A stretch of DNA of 64,000 nucleotides. It comes from Microvirga roseola. Its GTDB lineage: Bacteria > Pseudomonadota > Alphaproteobacteria > Rhizobiales > Beijerinckiaceae. The notes under the pieces were generated by a model. It was not told the DNA's origin and did no database searches. It was given only the letters and a program-made list of their open reading frames with translations. Positions within the stretch are counted from its first letter, which is position 1. Each line of letters starts with the position of its first letter. Shown piece after piece: positions 45,722-55,878 of the stretch. Location of the stretch: the NCBI RefSeq assembly GCF_020866965.1, contig NZ_JAJATX010000014.1, positions 41,509 to 105,508 of the forward strand, given 5' to 3'. A program made the translations under genes and the position numbers.

Positions 45722-46066
45722 TCAGGCCTTGACCGGCTCGCTCTTGGCGCGAACTTCGGAGAGCATGGCCCGAGCCACCTTCACCCTCACGCCGTCGGCG
45801 ATCTCGACCTCGATGTCGTTCGAATCCTCGACGACTTTGGTCACCTTGCCGATGATGCCGCCGGAGGTCACCACCGTGTCGCCACGGCGAACGTTCTTGA
45901 TCATCTCCTGGTGAGCCCTCACCCGGCGCTGCTGCGGCCGGATGATGAGGAACCACATGATCACGAAGATAAGGATGAACGGAACGAATTGAAGGATCAT
46001 CTCCATTCCGCCCCCGGCGGGGGCCCCTTGCGCGTAGGCAGGTGAAATGAACAAGCGGCTCTCCAT
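45722..46066 (-). CDS. yajC: Preprotein translocase subunit YajC
   Basis: 114 residues with one membrane helix: ILQFVPFILIFVIMWFLIIRPQQ, followed by KNVRRGDTVVTSGGIIGKVTKV. The alphaproteobacterial start MESRLFISPAYAQGAPAGG supports the ATG at 46064-46066; the frame is open to 46153. First gene of yajC-secD-secF. Confidence 0.94.
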   Translation of the reverse strand: MESRLFISPAYAQGAPAGGGMEMILQFVPFILIFVIMWFLIIRPQQRRVRAHQEMIKNVRRGDTVVTSGGIIGKVTKVVEDSNDIEVEIADGVRVKVARAMLSEVRAKSEPVKA

Positions 46067-46256
46067 GGATAAAGGCGCGAGGCAGGCATTTTCCGGCCCA
46101 CCCGCGCCACAAACGGGACTAGAAGCGGGGCGGACTATACCCATCGACTCCACGAAATCAATGAAGTTGCGGGGATTTCCAAAGGCATGGTCCGTGGACC
46201 CATTGCCGCTTCCGCGCTAATCAATCCCTTCCCTTCCGCTCAACCGCCATATCCCG

Positions 46257-47132
46257 ATGCCAGCAGATCCGACCTCCCCCGAGACCCTTGCCCTCCTGCG
46301 GCGTATCGCCGACTCCCTCGAGCGGCTGGCCCCTCCGGCCTTGCCAGAGGCCAATTTCATGGCCGCGGACGCCTTCGTCTGGCAGGCCGCCGCCCGGCGG
46401 TTGGCGGCCGTCCCGAAGGTCAACCGGGTTGAGATGGGCCTGCTCCGGGGCATCGATCGGGTGCGGGACACGCTAAAGGAGAACACACGCCGCTTCGCCA
46501 GCGGACTGCCCGCGAACAACGCCCTCCTCTGGGGAGCCCGCGGCATGGGAAAGTCCTCCCTGGTCAAGGCCGTCCATGCGGAGATCAACCGGACCCGGCC
46601 GTCCGATTCGCGCGCCCTGAAGCTCATCGAGATCCATCGGGAGGACATCGAGACCCTGCCGGACCTCATGGCGCTGATGAGATCCGATCCGCACCGTTTC
46701 ATCGTCTTCTGCGATGACCTCTCATTCGATGCGGACGACACCTCCTACAAGTCCCTCAAGGCGGTGCTGGAGGGCGGGATCGAGGGCCGTCCCGACAACG
46801 TGATCTTCTACGCCACATCCAACCGCCGCCACCTCCTGCCTCGGGACATGATGGAGAACGAGCGCTCGACCGCCATCAATCCGGGCGAAGCGGTGGAGGA
46901 GAAGGTTTCACTCTCGGACCGCTTCGGCCTCTGGCTCGGCTTTCACAAATGCAGCCAGGACGAGTACCTCGACATGATCTTCGCCTATGTGGACCATCTC
47001 GGCCTCAGTGGCGACCGGGACACGATCCGCGCCGAGGCTCTGGAATGGGCGACGACCCGCGGCGCACGCTCCGGCCGTACGGCCTGGCAGTTCATCCAGG
47101 ATCTTACGGGACGTATTGGCAAGGCGATCTGA
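46257..47132 (+). CDS. DUF815 AAA+ ATPase
   Basis: 291 residues. Walker A GARGMGKSSLVKAVH (about 98-112), Walker B FIVFCDDLSF, sensor 1 VIFYATSNRRHLLP and the DUF815 segment SDRFGLWLGFHKCSQDEYLDMI. It is on the plus strand, divergent from yajC, while its neighbours are on the minus strand. Role unknown; DUF815 proteins are frequently found beside the YajC/NlpD region in alphaproteobacteria. Confidence 0.92.
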   Translation: MPADPTSPETLALLRRIADSLERLAPPALPEANFMAADAFVWQAAARRLAAVPKVNRVEMGLLRGIDRVRDTLKENTRRFASGLPANNALLWGARGMGKSSLVKAVHAEINRTRPSDSRALKLIEIHREDIETLPDLMALMRSDPHRFIVFCDDLSFDADDTSYKSLKAVLEGGIEGRPDNVIFYATSNRRHLLPRDMMENERSTAINPGEAVEEKVSLSDRFGLWLGFHKCSQDEYLDMIFAYVDHLGLSGDRDTIRAEALEWATTRGARSGRTAWQFIQDLTGRIGKAI

Positions 47133-47142
47133 AACGCAGAAA

Positions 47143-47175
47143 GGGACGATGGCTGAGCCCCATCGTCCCCTCTTG
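47143..47175 (+). terminator. Stem-loop after the DUF815 gene
   Basis: GGGACGATGG (47143-47152) pairs with CCATCGTCCC (47160-47169), 7-base loop, followed by CTCTT. Lies 10 bases after the stop. A diverged piece of the GCGAAAAGTGG repeat family follows near 47247-47270. Confidence 0.65.
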
Positions 47176-47268
47176 GGGCCGTCCTCGTCTCCGAATACGG
47201 CCTGAACCGGTGCTTGTTGAGAGCGGCGTGCGGGACCGGCGATCCGCGCCTGCGAAAAGTGGATCCGG

Positions 47269-48336
47269 TTAGCCGCCGAGATGCCTGAGCGGGTCGACCG
47301 GGGTCGCGCCCTTGCGGATCTCGAAATGGAGCTGCGGCGAGGTCACGTTGCCGGTCTGGCCGGACGTGGCGATCACCTGGCCGCGCTTCACCTGGTCGCC
47401 GCGCTTCACATTGAGCGAGGCGTTGTGGGCGTAGGCCGAAACGTAGCCGTTCTCGTGGCGAATGAGAATGAGATTGCCGTAGCCCTTCACCTCGCTGCCC
47501 GCATAGGTGACCGTGCCGGCCTCCGCAGCCTTCACCGGCGTTCCCTCGGGAACGGCGATATTGATGCCCTCATTGCCGCCATTGGCGCCGAATCCCGCAA
47601 TGACGCGACCGCGGGCCGGCCAGCGGAAGTCGCCAGCCGGAACGCTGGCGGTCTGCTCGGGCTCCTGCACAGGCTGCTTCGCCACCGCGGGCTGCGGAGC
47701 CGGAGCGAGCGGAACGGGCTGCGCGGCGACGGCAGGCTTCGGAGGCTCCGGCTGCGGCAGAGCGGCGACCTTGGGCTGCTCGACGACGGGCCGGGGAGCG
47801 GACACCAGCGGCTCTGCGGGAGCGGCCGAGACGATCTGAACCGGCGTCTGGCGAGCGGGCGCCGGAGCGGCGGCCTGCGTCGGCTGGTTCATGCCGGGAC
47901 GGGTTCTGACAGTCGCCACAGTGGGAGCAGGAGCCTGCGTCTTAGACGTATCGACGAGGCGGAATTTCGGCTGGCTCGCCGGCTGCACCGGAGCAACCTG
48001 CGCCACGGGCATCGGACGCAGGGGAGCGGGAGCAGAGACAGGAGCAGCAGTGCGATAGGGCTGTGCGATCGGCTGCGCCTGAACCGGCGGCAGCGCCTGA
48101 GCCTGGACCGGCGCGGTCGGCATCGCCTGGGCCGGCGCATAGTAGGGCTGGGAATACTGGGGCGTGGACGGCGCGCTCTGCGCGTACCGGTCACTCGACT
48201 TGAACGGATTGGAGAACGGGCTCTCCGCAAACCGCAGGGTGTCGGAACTGCACGCCGCCGCAGCACTGCCGATCAAACTCGCCAGAGCGATCCGCGACAC
48301 CGCAATCCAATGCTCAGAACACACACGCAACTGCAT
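47269..48336 (-). CDS. nlpD: NlpD/EnvC-like lipoprotein with degenerate M23 domain
   Basis: 355 residues. Signal peptide and lipobox near residues 24-29 (SAAAACSS). Residues about 60-230 are Pro/Ala/Gln/Val-rich with no LysM motif visible. The M23 domain is at about 245-350: GINIAVPEGTPVKAAEAGTV, YGNLILIRHENGYVSAYAHN, LHFEIRKGATPVDPLRHL. Catalytic M23 peptidases have H-x-x-x-D before this; here the position is NEGIN, so zinc ligands are missing, as in NlpD and EnvC, which activate amidases rather than cut murein. Last gene of the pcm block. Symbol by function, not by certain orthology. Confidence 0.82.
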   Translation of the reverse strand: MQLRVCSEHWIAVSRIALASLIGSAAAACSSDTLRFAESPFSNPFKSSDRYAQSAPSTPQYSQPYYAPAQAMPTAPVQAQALPPVQAQPIAQPYRTAAPVSAPAPLRPMPVAQVAPVQPASQPKFRLVDTSKTQAPAPTVATVRTRPGMNQPTQAAAPAPARQTPVQIVSAAPAEPLVSAPRPVVEQPKVAALPQPEPPKPAVAAQPVPLAPAPQPAVAKQPVQEPEQTASVPAGDFRWPARGRVIAGFGANGGNEGINIAVPEGTPVKAAEAGTVTYAGSEVKGYGNLILIRHENGYVSAYAHNASLNVKRGDQVKRGQVIATSGQTGNVTSPQLHFEIRKGATPVDPLRHLGG

Positions 48337-48450
48337 GATTTACCCCAACCGAACGCAACTCGATGGAGGCATTAAAGCCCTGTTCAGGTTAAGCAACAGT
48401 TGACGAGGTGTATTTTCCCGTAACCCTGCCGAGAAAAATTTCTGCGCCCG

Positions 48451-49134
48451 TCAAAGGGTCGCCGCAATGCCGGTGACCAGCGGCGAAATCCGCAGCGGCG
48501 CACCGATCTCCTGCCGCAATTCGCCATCGGCCATACGCTCGATCTGAACGAGGTGCGGCCGTCCGTCCACGGTGAGCGCGCCGACAAGACGTCCGCCCGG
48601 ACCGAGATGCGACGTCACCGTCTGCGGGATCTCGCTGCGCGCGCCGTTGAGAAGGATGCGGTCGAAGCGCTCGCGCACCCGCGTGGCAAGGCCGTCGCCC
48701 ACCTCCATGCGGACCCTGCCCGCCTCCACGATCTTCAGATGCTGGGCCGCGCTCTCCGCCAGGGTGTTGAAGCGCTCGACGGTCGTGACCTCGGCTCCGA
48801 GATGGGCCAGGAGCGCGGTCATGTAGCCGGTCCCGGTACCCACCTCCAGCACGTGGTGGCCCGACCTGACGTCGAGCGCGAGCAGCATGGAAGCGACGGT
48901 TCCGGGAGCCGTCATGGTCTGTCCGCAGGGCAGCGGCAGCGCCACGTCCGTGCGCGAGAGATCCGCGAACCGGCGAGGCGCGAACACGTCGCGCGGGACC
49001 AACTCCATCGCCCGCAGCAGCTCGATGTTGCGAATGCCCCGCGCCCTCAAGGACAGGATGAAGGACGCAACGCCGATCGCCTCCCTCTCGCCGCGGTTCT
49101 CCGCATCGGGAAGGAATGGCATGTCCCGGCTCAT
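48451..49134 (-). CDS. pcm: Protein-L-isoaspartate O-methyltransferase
   Basis: Repairs isoaspartyl residues in aged proteins. 227 residues with VLEVGTGTGYMTALLAHLGA as SAM motif I, LPLPCGQTMTAPGTVASMLL (the Pcm signature) before it and ERFDRILLNGARSEIPQ after it. Thirteen bases downstream of surE, as in many proteobacteria. Confidence 0.94.
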   Translation of the reverse strand: MSRDMPFLPDAENRGEREAIGVASFILSLRARGIRNIELLRAMELVPRDVFAPRRFADLSRTDVALPLPCGQTMTAPGTVASMLLALDVRSGHHVLEVGTGTGYMTALLAHLGAEVTTVERFNTLAESAAQHLKIVEAGRVRMEVGDGLATRVRERFDRILLNGARSEIPQTVTSHLGPGGRLVGALTVDGRPHLVQIERMADGELRQEIGAPLRISPLVTGIAATL

Positions 49135-49147
49135 CGCGCCCGGCCTC

Positions 49148-49909
49148 CTAGTCGAAGATCTGCGCGTAGCGCGTCAGCGTCGGCTCGTCCGTCATGTCGA
49201 GCCTGAGAGGCGTAATCGCGATGCGCCGGTTGGCGATGGCCCAGAGATCCGTGCCGTTGGCGGGGATGAAGGGGTGACGCTCGAAGGCGATCCAGAAGTA
49301 AGGATTCCCGCGTCCGTCCCGACGCTCGTCGAGGCGCAGGAGTTCCTGCGTGCGCTGGCCCTGGTTGACAACGGCTGCGCCCTCGACCTCCTCGGGCTCG
49401 CAATCGGGGAAGTTCACATTGACGAGGATGCCCTTGTCGATGCCGGCGTCGAGTATCCTGCGCACGATCCTGGGACCGTGCTGCTCAGCGCAGTGCCACC
49501 GCAGCGCCGTGCGGCTCGCCGCCCCATAGGCCTGGGAGAGCGCGATGGAGGGAACGCCGAGCAGCGTGCCCTCGATGGCTCCCGCCACGGTGCCGGAATA
49601 GCTGACATCCTCCGCCACGTTCTGCCCCCGGTTGACGCCGGAGAGCACGAGGTCGGGCTTGTGCTCGTGCATTAGGTGGCGGATGCCCATGATCACGCAA
49701 TCGGTCGGCGTGCCCTTCACGGCGAAGTGCCGGTCGGAAATCTCGCGCAGGCGCAGGGGGTCGTTCAGCGAGAGCGAGTGAGCGACGCCGCTCTGGTCGG
49801 TCTCCGGCGCGACGATCCACACATCGTCGGAGAGGGATCGGGCGATGGCCTCCAGGGTCTTAAGCCCCGGAGCGTGAATACCGTCGTCGTTGGTACAGAG
49901 AATGCGCAT
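49148..49909 (-). CDS. surE: 5'/3'-nucleotidase SurE
   Basis: Metal-dependent nucleoside monophosphatase. 253 residues from the ATG at 49907-49909 ([16 protein letters not shown], where N-D-D binds the metal); the frame extends to 49927. Other motifs are [34 protein letters not shown] and VNVNFPDC. Next to serS and pcm. Confidence 0.96.
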   Translation of the reverse strand: MRILCTNDDGIHAPGLKTLEAIARSLSDDVWIVAPETDQSGVAHSLSLNDPLRLREISDRHFAVKGTPTDCVIMGIRHLMHEHKPDLVLSGVNRGQNVAEDVSYSGTVAGAIEGTLLGVPSIALSQAYGAASRTALRWHCAEQHGPRIVRRILDAGIDKGILVNVNFPDCEPEEVEGAAVVNQGQRTQELLRLDERRDGRGNPYFWIAFERHPFIPANGTDLWAIANRRIAITPLRLDMTDEPTLTRYAQIFD

Positions 49910-49910
49910 G

Positions 49911-51305
<1,395 letters not shown>

Positions 51306-51307
51306 TT

Positions 51308-51359
51308 AGCGCATCGTGCGCAAAAGTGAAATTCGGTTTTCCGCGTCAGACGATGCGCT
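51308..51359. repeat. Palindromic repeat between tatC and serS
   Basis: Perfect 10-base arms AGCGCATCGT (51308-51317) and ACGATGCGCT (51350-51359) enclose GCGCAAAAGTGAAATTCGG and a T-rich stretch. A second hairpin CCCGAAAGCGG ... CCGCTTCGGG follows at 51385-51408. The GCGnAAAAGTG core recurs as a decayed copy near 47247-47270, so this is probably a member of a dispersed family. Confidence 0.65.
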
Positions 51360-51477
51360 TTGCCCAAAAATGCACCGGATGCGTCCCGAAAGCGGTGTCC
51401 GCTTCGGGGTCCGATGCTGTCATGAGACCGCCCCGTTTCAGAATGCCCAGGTAGCGCCAATGGTGGAAATCTGACGC

Positions 51478-52281
51478 CTATTCCTCCGCCTCGCGCGAGG
51501 TTTCGGCTTCGGCACGTTTCTTCTCGACCATGCGGACGGAGAAGATGGACGCCTCGTATAGAAGCAGAGTGGGGATCGCGAGGGCGAACTGGCTGATCAC
51601 GTCGGGCGGGGTCAGGACGGCCGCGATGACGAAGACGATGACGATGGCGTAGCGCCGCTTATCCTTCAGGAACTCCGAAGTGATGATTCCAGCCCGCGCG
51701 AGCAAGGTCAGGGCGACGGGAAGCTGGAAGCAGATGCCGAAGGCGAAGATCAGGGTCATGATCAGCGACAGGTACTCGCTGACCTTCGGCAGGAATTCGA
51801 TGGTCGGGGCGCCCTCGGTCGCAAGCTGCTGCATGCCCACGGAAAAGCGCATGAGCAGCGGCATGGCGATGAAGTAGACGCAGGCCGCACCGACGGTGAA
51901 CAGAACCGGGGTGGCGACGAGATAAGGCAGGAAGGCGTGCCGCTCGTTCTTGTACAGGCCCGGCGCCACGAACTTGTAGATCTGCGCGGCAATGACCGGG
52001 AAAGCCAGGAAGCCTGCACCGAAAGCTGCCACCTGGATCTGCGTAAAGAGGTATTCGAGGCCGTGGGTATAGACGAGGCGGGCCGCCTCTGGCGAGCCGA
52101 CGGCCGCGACATAGGGCCAGACCAGGATGTTGTAGATGTACTTCGCACCGGCGAAGCATATGAAGAACATCACCACGAAAGCGGCGAGCGCCTTGATCAG
52201 GCGCGAGCGCAGCTCGGTCAGATGCTCGATCAGAGGGGCGCGCGAAGCCTCGATCTCATCCTGTTCGACGGCGGTGGTCAT
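51478..52281 (-). CDS. tatC: Twin-arginine translocase subunit TatC
   Basis: Receptor subunit of the Tat export complex. 267 residues, six helices; LIEHLTELRSRLIKAL at the start, the EYLFTQIQVAAFGAGFLAFPV segment and FGICFQLPVALTLLARAG. The last 20 residues are charged. Adjacent to tatB with no gap. Confidence 0.96.
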   Translation of the reverse strand: MTTAVEQDEIEASRAPLIEHLTELRSRLIKALAAFVVMFFICFAGAKYIYNILVWPYVAAVGSPEAARLVYTHGLEYLFTQIQVAAFGAGFLAFPVIAAQIYKFVAPGLYKNERHAFLPYLVATPVLFTVGAACVYFIAMPLLMRFSVGMQQLATEGAPTIEFLPKVSEYLSLIMTLIFAFGICFQLPVALTLLARAGIITSEFLKDKRRYAIVIVFVIAAVLTPPDVISQFALAIPTLLLYEASIFSVRMVEKKRAEAETSREAEE

Positions 52282-52845
52282 TTAAGCTTTCACGTCCGTT
52301 TTCTCGTATGTCGCCTGGGCGTTCTCTTGTCTCACCTGGGCGTTCTCTTGGGCCGCCCTGGCAGCAGCCGCCTTTTGGGCCTCGAACTCGGCCTCGCGCC
52401 TCAAGGAAGCGGCGATCTCCTCGGCCGGATCGTCCATCGGCAGGGCCGGTAGGGGAATGTCCGGCCCGACCGGCGCGGGCACGGGAGCCTCTTCCCGCAC
52501 CTGGAGCGCCGTGCCGGTCGCCTCCGGAGACGGCTTCTGCTCCTGGCCCGAGACCGGAGCCTCGACAGCCGTCTTCAGTTCGTCCCGGACGCTCTGGATG
52601 GGATTGAAGCCCTTGTTCAGGGAAGAAACGGAATCGTTCATGCCCTTGAGCTGCTGCTTGACCTCGTCAAGCTCGGCCTCGCGCATGGCTTCCTGGAACT
52701 GCCCCTGGAACTCCGCCGCCATCCGGCGGAGCTTGCCCGTCATCTGTCCCACTGTCCGCAGGGCGCGCGGCAGGTCCTTAGGGCCGATGACGATCAGCGC
52801 GACGGCGCCGATCATCATTATCTCACCCCAGCTCATGTCCAACAT
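52282..52845 (-). CDS. tatB: Sec-independent protein translocase TatB
   Basis: 187 residues: MLDMSWGEIMMIGAVALIVIGPKDLPRAL is the TatB membrane helix and hinge, followed by an amphipathic helix and a long Pro/Ala/Glu-rich cytoplasmic tail with runs such as AAAARAAQENAQ. It ends directly at the tatC start. Confidence 0.94.
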   Translation of the reverse strand: MLDMSWGEIMMIGAVALIVIGPKDLPRALRTVGQMTGKLRRMAAEFQGQFQEAMREAELDEVKQQLKGMNDSVSSLNKGFNPIQSVRDELKTAVEAPVSGQEQKPSPEATGTALQVREEAPVPAPVGPDIPLPALPMDDPAEEIAASLRREAEFEAQKAAAARAAQENAQVRQENAQATYEKTDVKA

Positions 52846-52920
52846 GGCGTGGCCTCGACCCTGCCTTCATGTACTCTGAAAAGGACCGGCGCGTTCAGGA
52901 ACGGTCGCCGGCCTCGACCA

Positions 52921-53160
52921 TTAGCCGACCTTGTGATCGCTCGTGGCGTTGCTCGCCTGCACGCCGTTCTGGTGATCGATGGACCGGACCGGCTCCGACG
53001 GCTGGACGGGCTTTGCCGTATCATCCTCGGACATGCCCTTCTTGAAGGCTTTGATACCCTTCGCGACGTCACCCATCAGGTCGGAGATCTTACCGCGCCC
53101 GAAAAGCAGAACAACGATCAGACCGACGACGATCCAGTGCCAAATACTCGCGCCACCCAT
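52921..53160 (-). CDS. tatA: Twin-arginine translocase subunit TatA
   Basis: 79 residues with a single helix [24 protein letters not shown], then the amphipathic helix [18 protein letters not shown]. The FGRGK hinge is the TatA/E hallmark. SD GGAGGAATGCC precedes the ATG. tatA-tatB-tatC run together; an ABC ATPase gene lies just upstream. Confidence 0.95.
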   Translation of the reverse strand: MGGASIWHWIVVGLIVVLLFGRGKISDLMGDVAKGIKAFKKGMSEDDTAKPVQPSEPVRSIDHQNGVQASNATSDHKVG

Positions 53161-53217
53161 GGCATTCCTCCTGCGCCCGGAAAGGCGCGGTTTCTGAACT
53201 CTTTGCTCGCCGCCAAC

Positions 53218-54339
53218 CTAGGCATCCGAGGCGGCGAAAACAAGGACATCCTTTGGTCTCACTTCAATACCCACATCCTGACCGTCTTTGACAGCAACAG
53301 GATCGTGAACACGGGCCTGGAGCGGCCGGTCGAGCCCCGGAACGTCAATATGAAGCAGGTCCACCTCGCCGAGGAAGCGGCGCCCAGCGACGCGTCCCGG
53401 CAGGCAGAAGCCCGGCGGCTTCAGCTTGAGCCCCTGCGGACGCACGCAGACGATGGCCGGTCCATCCTCCAGGTGCGGAGCGGGAAAAACCCCAACCGGA
53501 CATGTCGCCTGGCCGCCGCGAACCGTGCCGGCGATCTCATTGAAATCGCAGAAGAAGCGTGCGGCGAACAGGTTGACGGGCCTTCGGTAGATCTCCTCCG
53601 ACTCGCCCTGCTGGATGATGGCGCCTGCGCGCATCAGGACGATCCGGTCGGCGATCCGCATGGCCTCTTCCGGATCGTGCGTCACGACGATGGTCGTAGC
53701 GCCCGTTTCTCTCAGAATTGCGACGGTCTCGTCCCGGATTGCGTCGCGCATCCGACGATCGAGGTTGGAGAAGGGCTCGTCCATCAGCAGCACGCCCGGG
53801 CGCGGGGCGATGGAGCGCGCCAGCGCCACGCGCTGCTGCTCGCCGCCGGAGAGCGTGTGCGGATACTCGCCCGCATAATGCTCCAGCCCCACGCGGGAAA
53901 GGGCCCTGCGGGCGGCGATGTCCGCCTCCTTGGCCGAGAGGTCCTGCAGGCCGAACATGACGTTCTGGAGCACGGTCATGTGGGGGAAAAGCGCGTAGTC
54001 CTGGAACATCAGCCCGATGCCCCGCCTCTCCGGCTCGACGAGGGTCTTGGGTCCGCTGACCTCGAGTCCGTCCATCAGCACACGGCCGGAGGTGGGAGCC
54101 TCGATACCGGCAGCGATGCGCAGCAGCGTGGTTTTGCCACAGCCGGAATGGCCGAGCAGGCAGATGATTTCACCCGGCTCGACCTGGAGCGACACCCCGT
54201 CGAGGGCCCGCTGGCTGCCGTAGACCTGGACGATGTTCTCGAAGGTGAGCTGCGCCGGGATCGAGGCGCCCGCCGTTCCGCGCTGGCCCCAGCGGGGCAA
54301 TCGGAACAGGTCGCGCGCAGAGGCGGGCTTTTGGATCAT
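53218..54339 (-). CDS. FbpC-like ABC transporter ATPase with TOBE domain
   Basis: 373 residues. The ATPase begins near residue 30 (LTFENIVQVYGSQRALDGVSL), Walker A GHSGCGKTTLL, Q-loop MFQDYALFPHMTV, signature LSGGEQQRVALA, Walker B LLMDEPFSNLD, H-loop VVTHDPEEAM. A TOBE-like C-terminus follows from about 270 (VRPQGLKLKPPGFCLPGRVAGRRFLGEVD). This resembles FbpC/PotA iron or small-molecule importers, yet no permease or binding-protein gene is near. It overlaps the scpB stop by four bases. Confidence 0.88.
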   Translation of the reverse strand: MIQKPASARDLFRLPRWGQRGTAGASIPAQLTFENIVQVYGSQRALDGVSLQVEPGEIICLLGHSGCGKTTLLRIAAGIEAPTSGRVLMDGLEVSGPKTLVEPERRGIGLMFQDYALFPHMTVLQNVMFGLQDLSAKEADIAARRALSRVGLEHYAGEYPHTLSGGEQQRVALARSIAPRPGVLLMDEPFSNLDRRMRDAIRDETVAILRETGATTIVVTHDPEEAMRIADRIVLMRAGAIIQQGESEEIYRRPVNLFAARFFCDFNEIAGTVRGGQATCPVGVFPAPHLEDGPAIVCVRPQGLKLKPPGFCLPGRVAGRRFLGEVDLLHIDVPGLDRPLQARVHDPVAVKDGQDVGIEVRPKDVLVFAASDA

Positions 54340-55037
54340 TCCTCGCCGGTCCCGCTCTGATCCATCTCGAGGGGCTGGAAAAGGTCGTCGTGATCGAGCG
54401 GATCCTCGTCGGGCCGCAGAGCATCGTCGTCGGAGGGCACCGGCACCGAAAGGTCGGAAGGCACCCGCCCTTCCAGGAACCCTGCCCCCTTCAACTCCTC
54501 GAGCCCCGGCAGGTCCTCGATGGCATCCAGGCCGAAATGCTCCAGGAACTGCGGGGTGGTGCCATAGGTGACAGGCCGTCCCGGCACCTTCCTCCGGCCC
54601 CTTAGGCGAATCCAGCTCGTTTCAAGCAGAAGGTCCAGGGTGCCTTTCGAGGTGGCGACGCCGCGGATTTCTTCGATCTCGGCCCGGGTGACCGGCTGGT
54701 GATAGGCGATGATCGCCAATGTCTCCATGGCGGCGCGGGAGAGCTTGCGCTGCTCGACGACATCGCGCGCCAGCACGAAGGACAGGTCGCTGGCAGTCCG
54801 GAACGCCCATTTTCCCGCGACCCGGACGAGATTGACGCCCCGTGGGGCATAGAGCCCGGTCAGATCCTCGAGGATCTTCTCCACATCCGCGCCTTCCGGC
54901 AGGCGTCCGGCCAGTTCCTCGGCTCCCAGAGGCTCGGCGGAGGCGAACAGGAGCGCCTCGGCGATCCGCATCGCCTCGCCGTGATCGGGTATGCGGCTGT
55001 TCTCGGCGGTTTCCGTCATGTCGACTGCTTCTTCCAT
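54336..55037 (-). CDS. scpB: Segregation and condensation protein ScpB
   Basis: Winged-helix subunit of the SMC-ScpAB complex. 233 residues; MRIAEALLFASAEPLGAEEL, then ETLAIIAYHQPVTRAEIEEIRG and YGTTPQFLEHFGLDAIEDLP. Starts one base after scpA ends; an ATG at 55019 is also possible. Acidic tail of about 45 residues. Confidence 0.96.
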   Translation of the reverse strand: MEEAVDMTETAENSRIPDHGEAMRIAEALLFASAEPLGAEELAGRLPEGADVEKILEDLTGLYAPRGVNLVRVAGKWAFRTASDLSFVLARDVVEQRKLSRAAMETLAIIAYHQPVTRAEIEEIRGVATSKGTLDLLLETSWIRLRGRRKVPGRPVTYGTTPQFLEHFGLDAIEDLPGLEELKGAGFLEGRVPSDLSVPVPSDDDALRPDEDPLDHDDLFQPLEMDQSGTGEE

Positions 55038-55038
55038 G

Positions 55039-55839
55039 TCAGGCTCCTGCCTCGGCTGCGTCCGCGACGGGCTTGACCCAGACCGGCGCGAAAGCCTCGT
55101 CCTGCCGAACGGTCAGTTTTCCCTCGCGGACCATTTCGAGGGTGGCGGATAGAGCGGAGGCCAGCACGGTCGGCCGCATGGCGGGCTCGACCATGTATTC
55201 GACGAGATAGGTATCGAGGGTCACCCAATCGCTGAGATGCCCGACGAGGCGCTCCAGGGCTTCCCGTGCATCGACGAGAGACCACACGGTCCTCTTGTGA
55301 AGGGAAACCTTGGAGTTGAGCTTAATCTGCCTCTGGTGGGCATAGGCCTTGAGGAGATCGTAGAGGCTCGCCTCGTAGCGGGCATCCTTGCGGATGACGA
55401 CCGGCTCCGGCGCGCCTCTCGCGAAGATGTCCCGGCCGAGCCAGGTGCGCTCGCCCAGCTTCTTGGCCGCCTCGCGGATCGCCTCTAGGCGGCGCAGGCG
55501 CAGGGCGAGCGCCGTCGCCAGCTCCTCGGCGCTCGGCTCCTCGCCCTTGGGCGGCTCCGGCAGCAGCAGGCGCGACTTGAGGTAGGCAAGCCAAGCCGCC
55601 ATCACGAGGTAGTCGGCCGCCAGCTCCAGGCGCATGCGGCGCGCCTCCTCGATGAAGACGAGGTACTGCTCGGCAAGGGCCAGGATCGAAATGCGGTGGA
55701 GGTCCACCTTCTGGCGTCGCGCCAGCTCGAGCAGGAGATCGAGCGGCCCTTCGAAGCCGTCCACGTCGACGAAGAGAGCGGGTTCGCTCTCGGCCCGCTC
55801 GGCGGGTGCGGCTTCCTCGAATGGTAGGGGCTTGGCCAT
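55039..55839 (-). CDS. scpA: Segregation and condensation protein ScpA
   Basis: Kleisin subunit that bridges SMC heads. 266 residues from the ATG at 55837-55839; a TTG at 55851 would add four residues. The kleisin N-terminus reads VDGFEGPLDLLLELARRQKVDLHRISI, and the C-terminal winged helix begins near VSLHKRTVWSLVDAREALERL. Directly before scpB. Confidence 0.95.
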   Translation of the reverse strand: MAKPLPFEEAAPAERAESEPALFVDVDGFEGPLDLLLELARRQKVDLHRISILALAEQYLVFIEEARRMRLELAADYLVMAAWLAYLKSRLLLPEPPKGEEPSAEELATALALRLRRLEAIREAAKKLGERTWLGRDIFARGAPEPVVIRKDARYEASLYDLLKAYAHQRQIKLNSKVSLHKRTVWSLVDAREALERLVGHLSDWVTLDTYLVEYMVEPAMRPTVLASALSATLEMVREGKLTVRQDEAFAPVWVKPVADAAEAGA

Positions 55840-55878
55840 GGGGATACTCAACGCGAAGGGGCCTGAACCTTCACCTGC

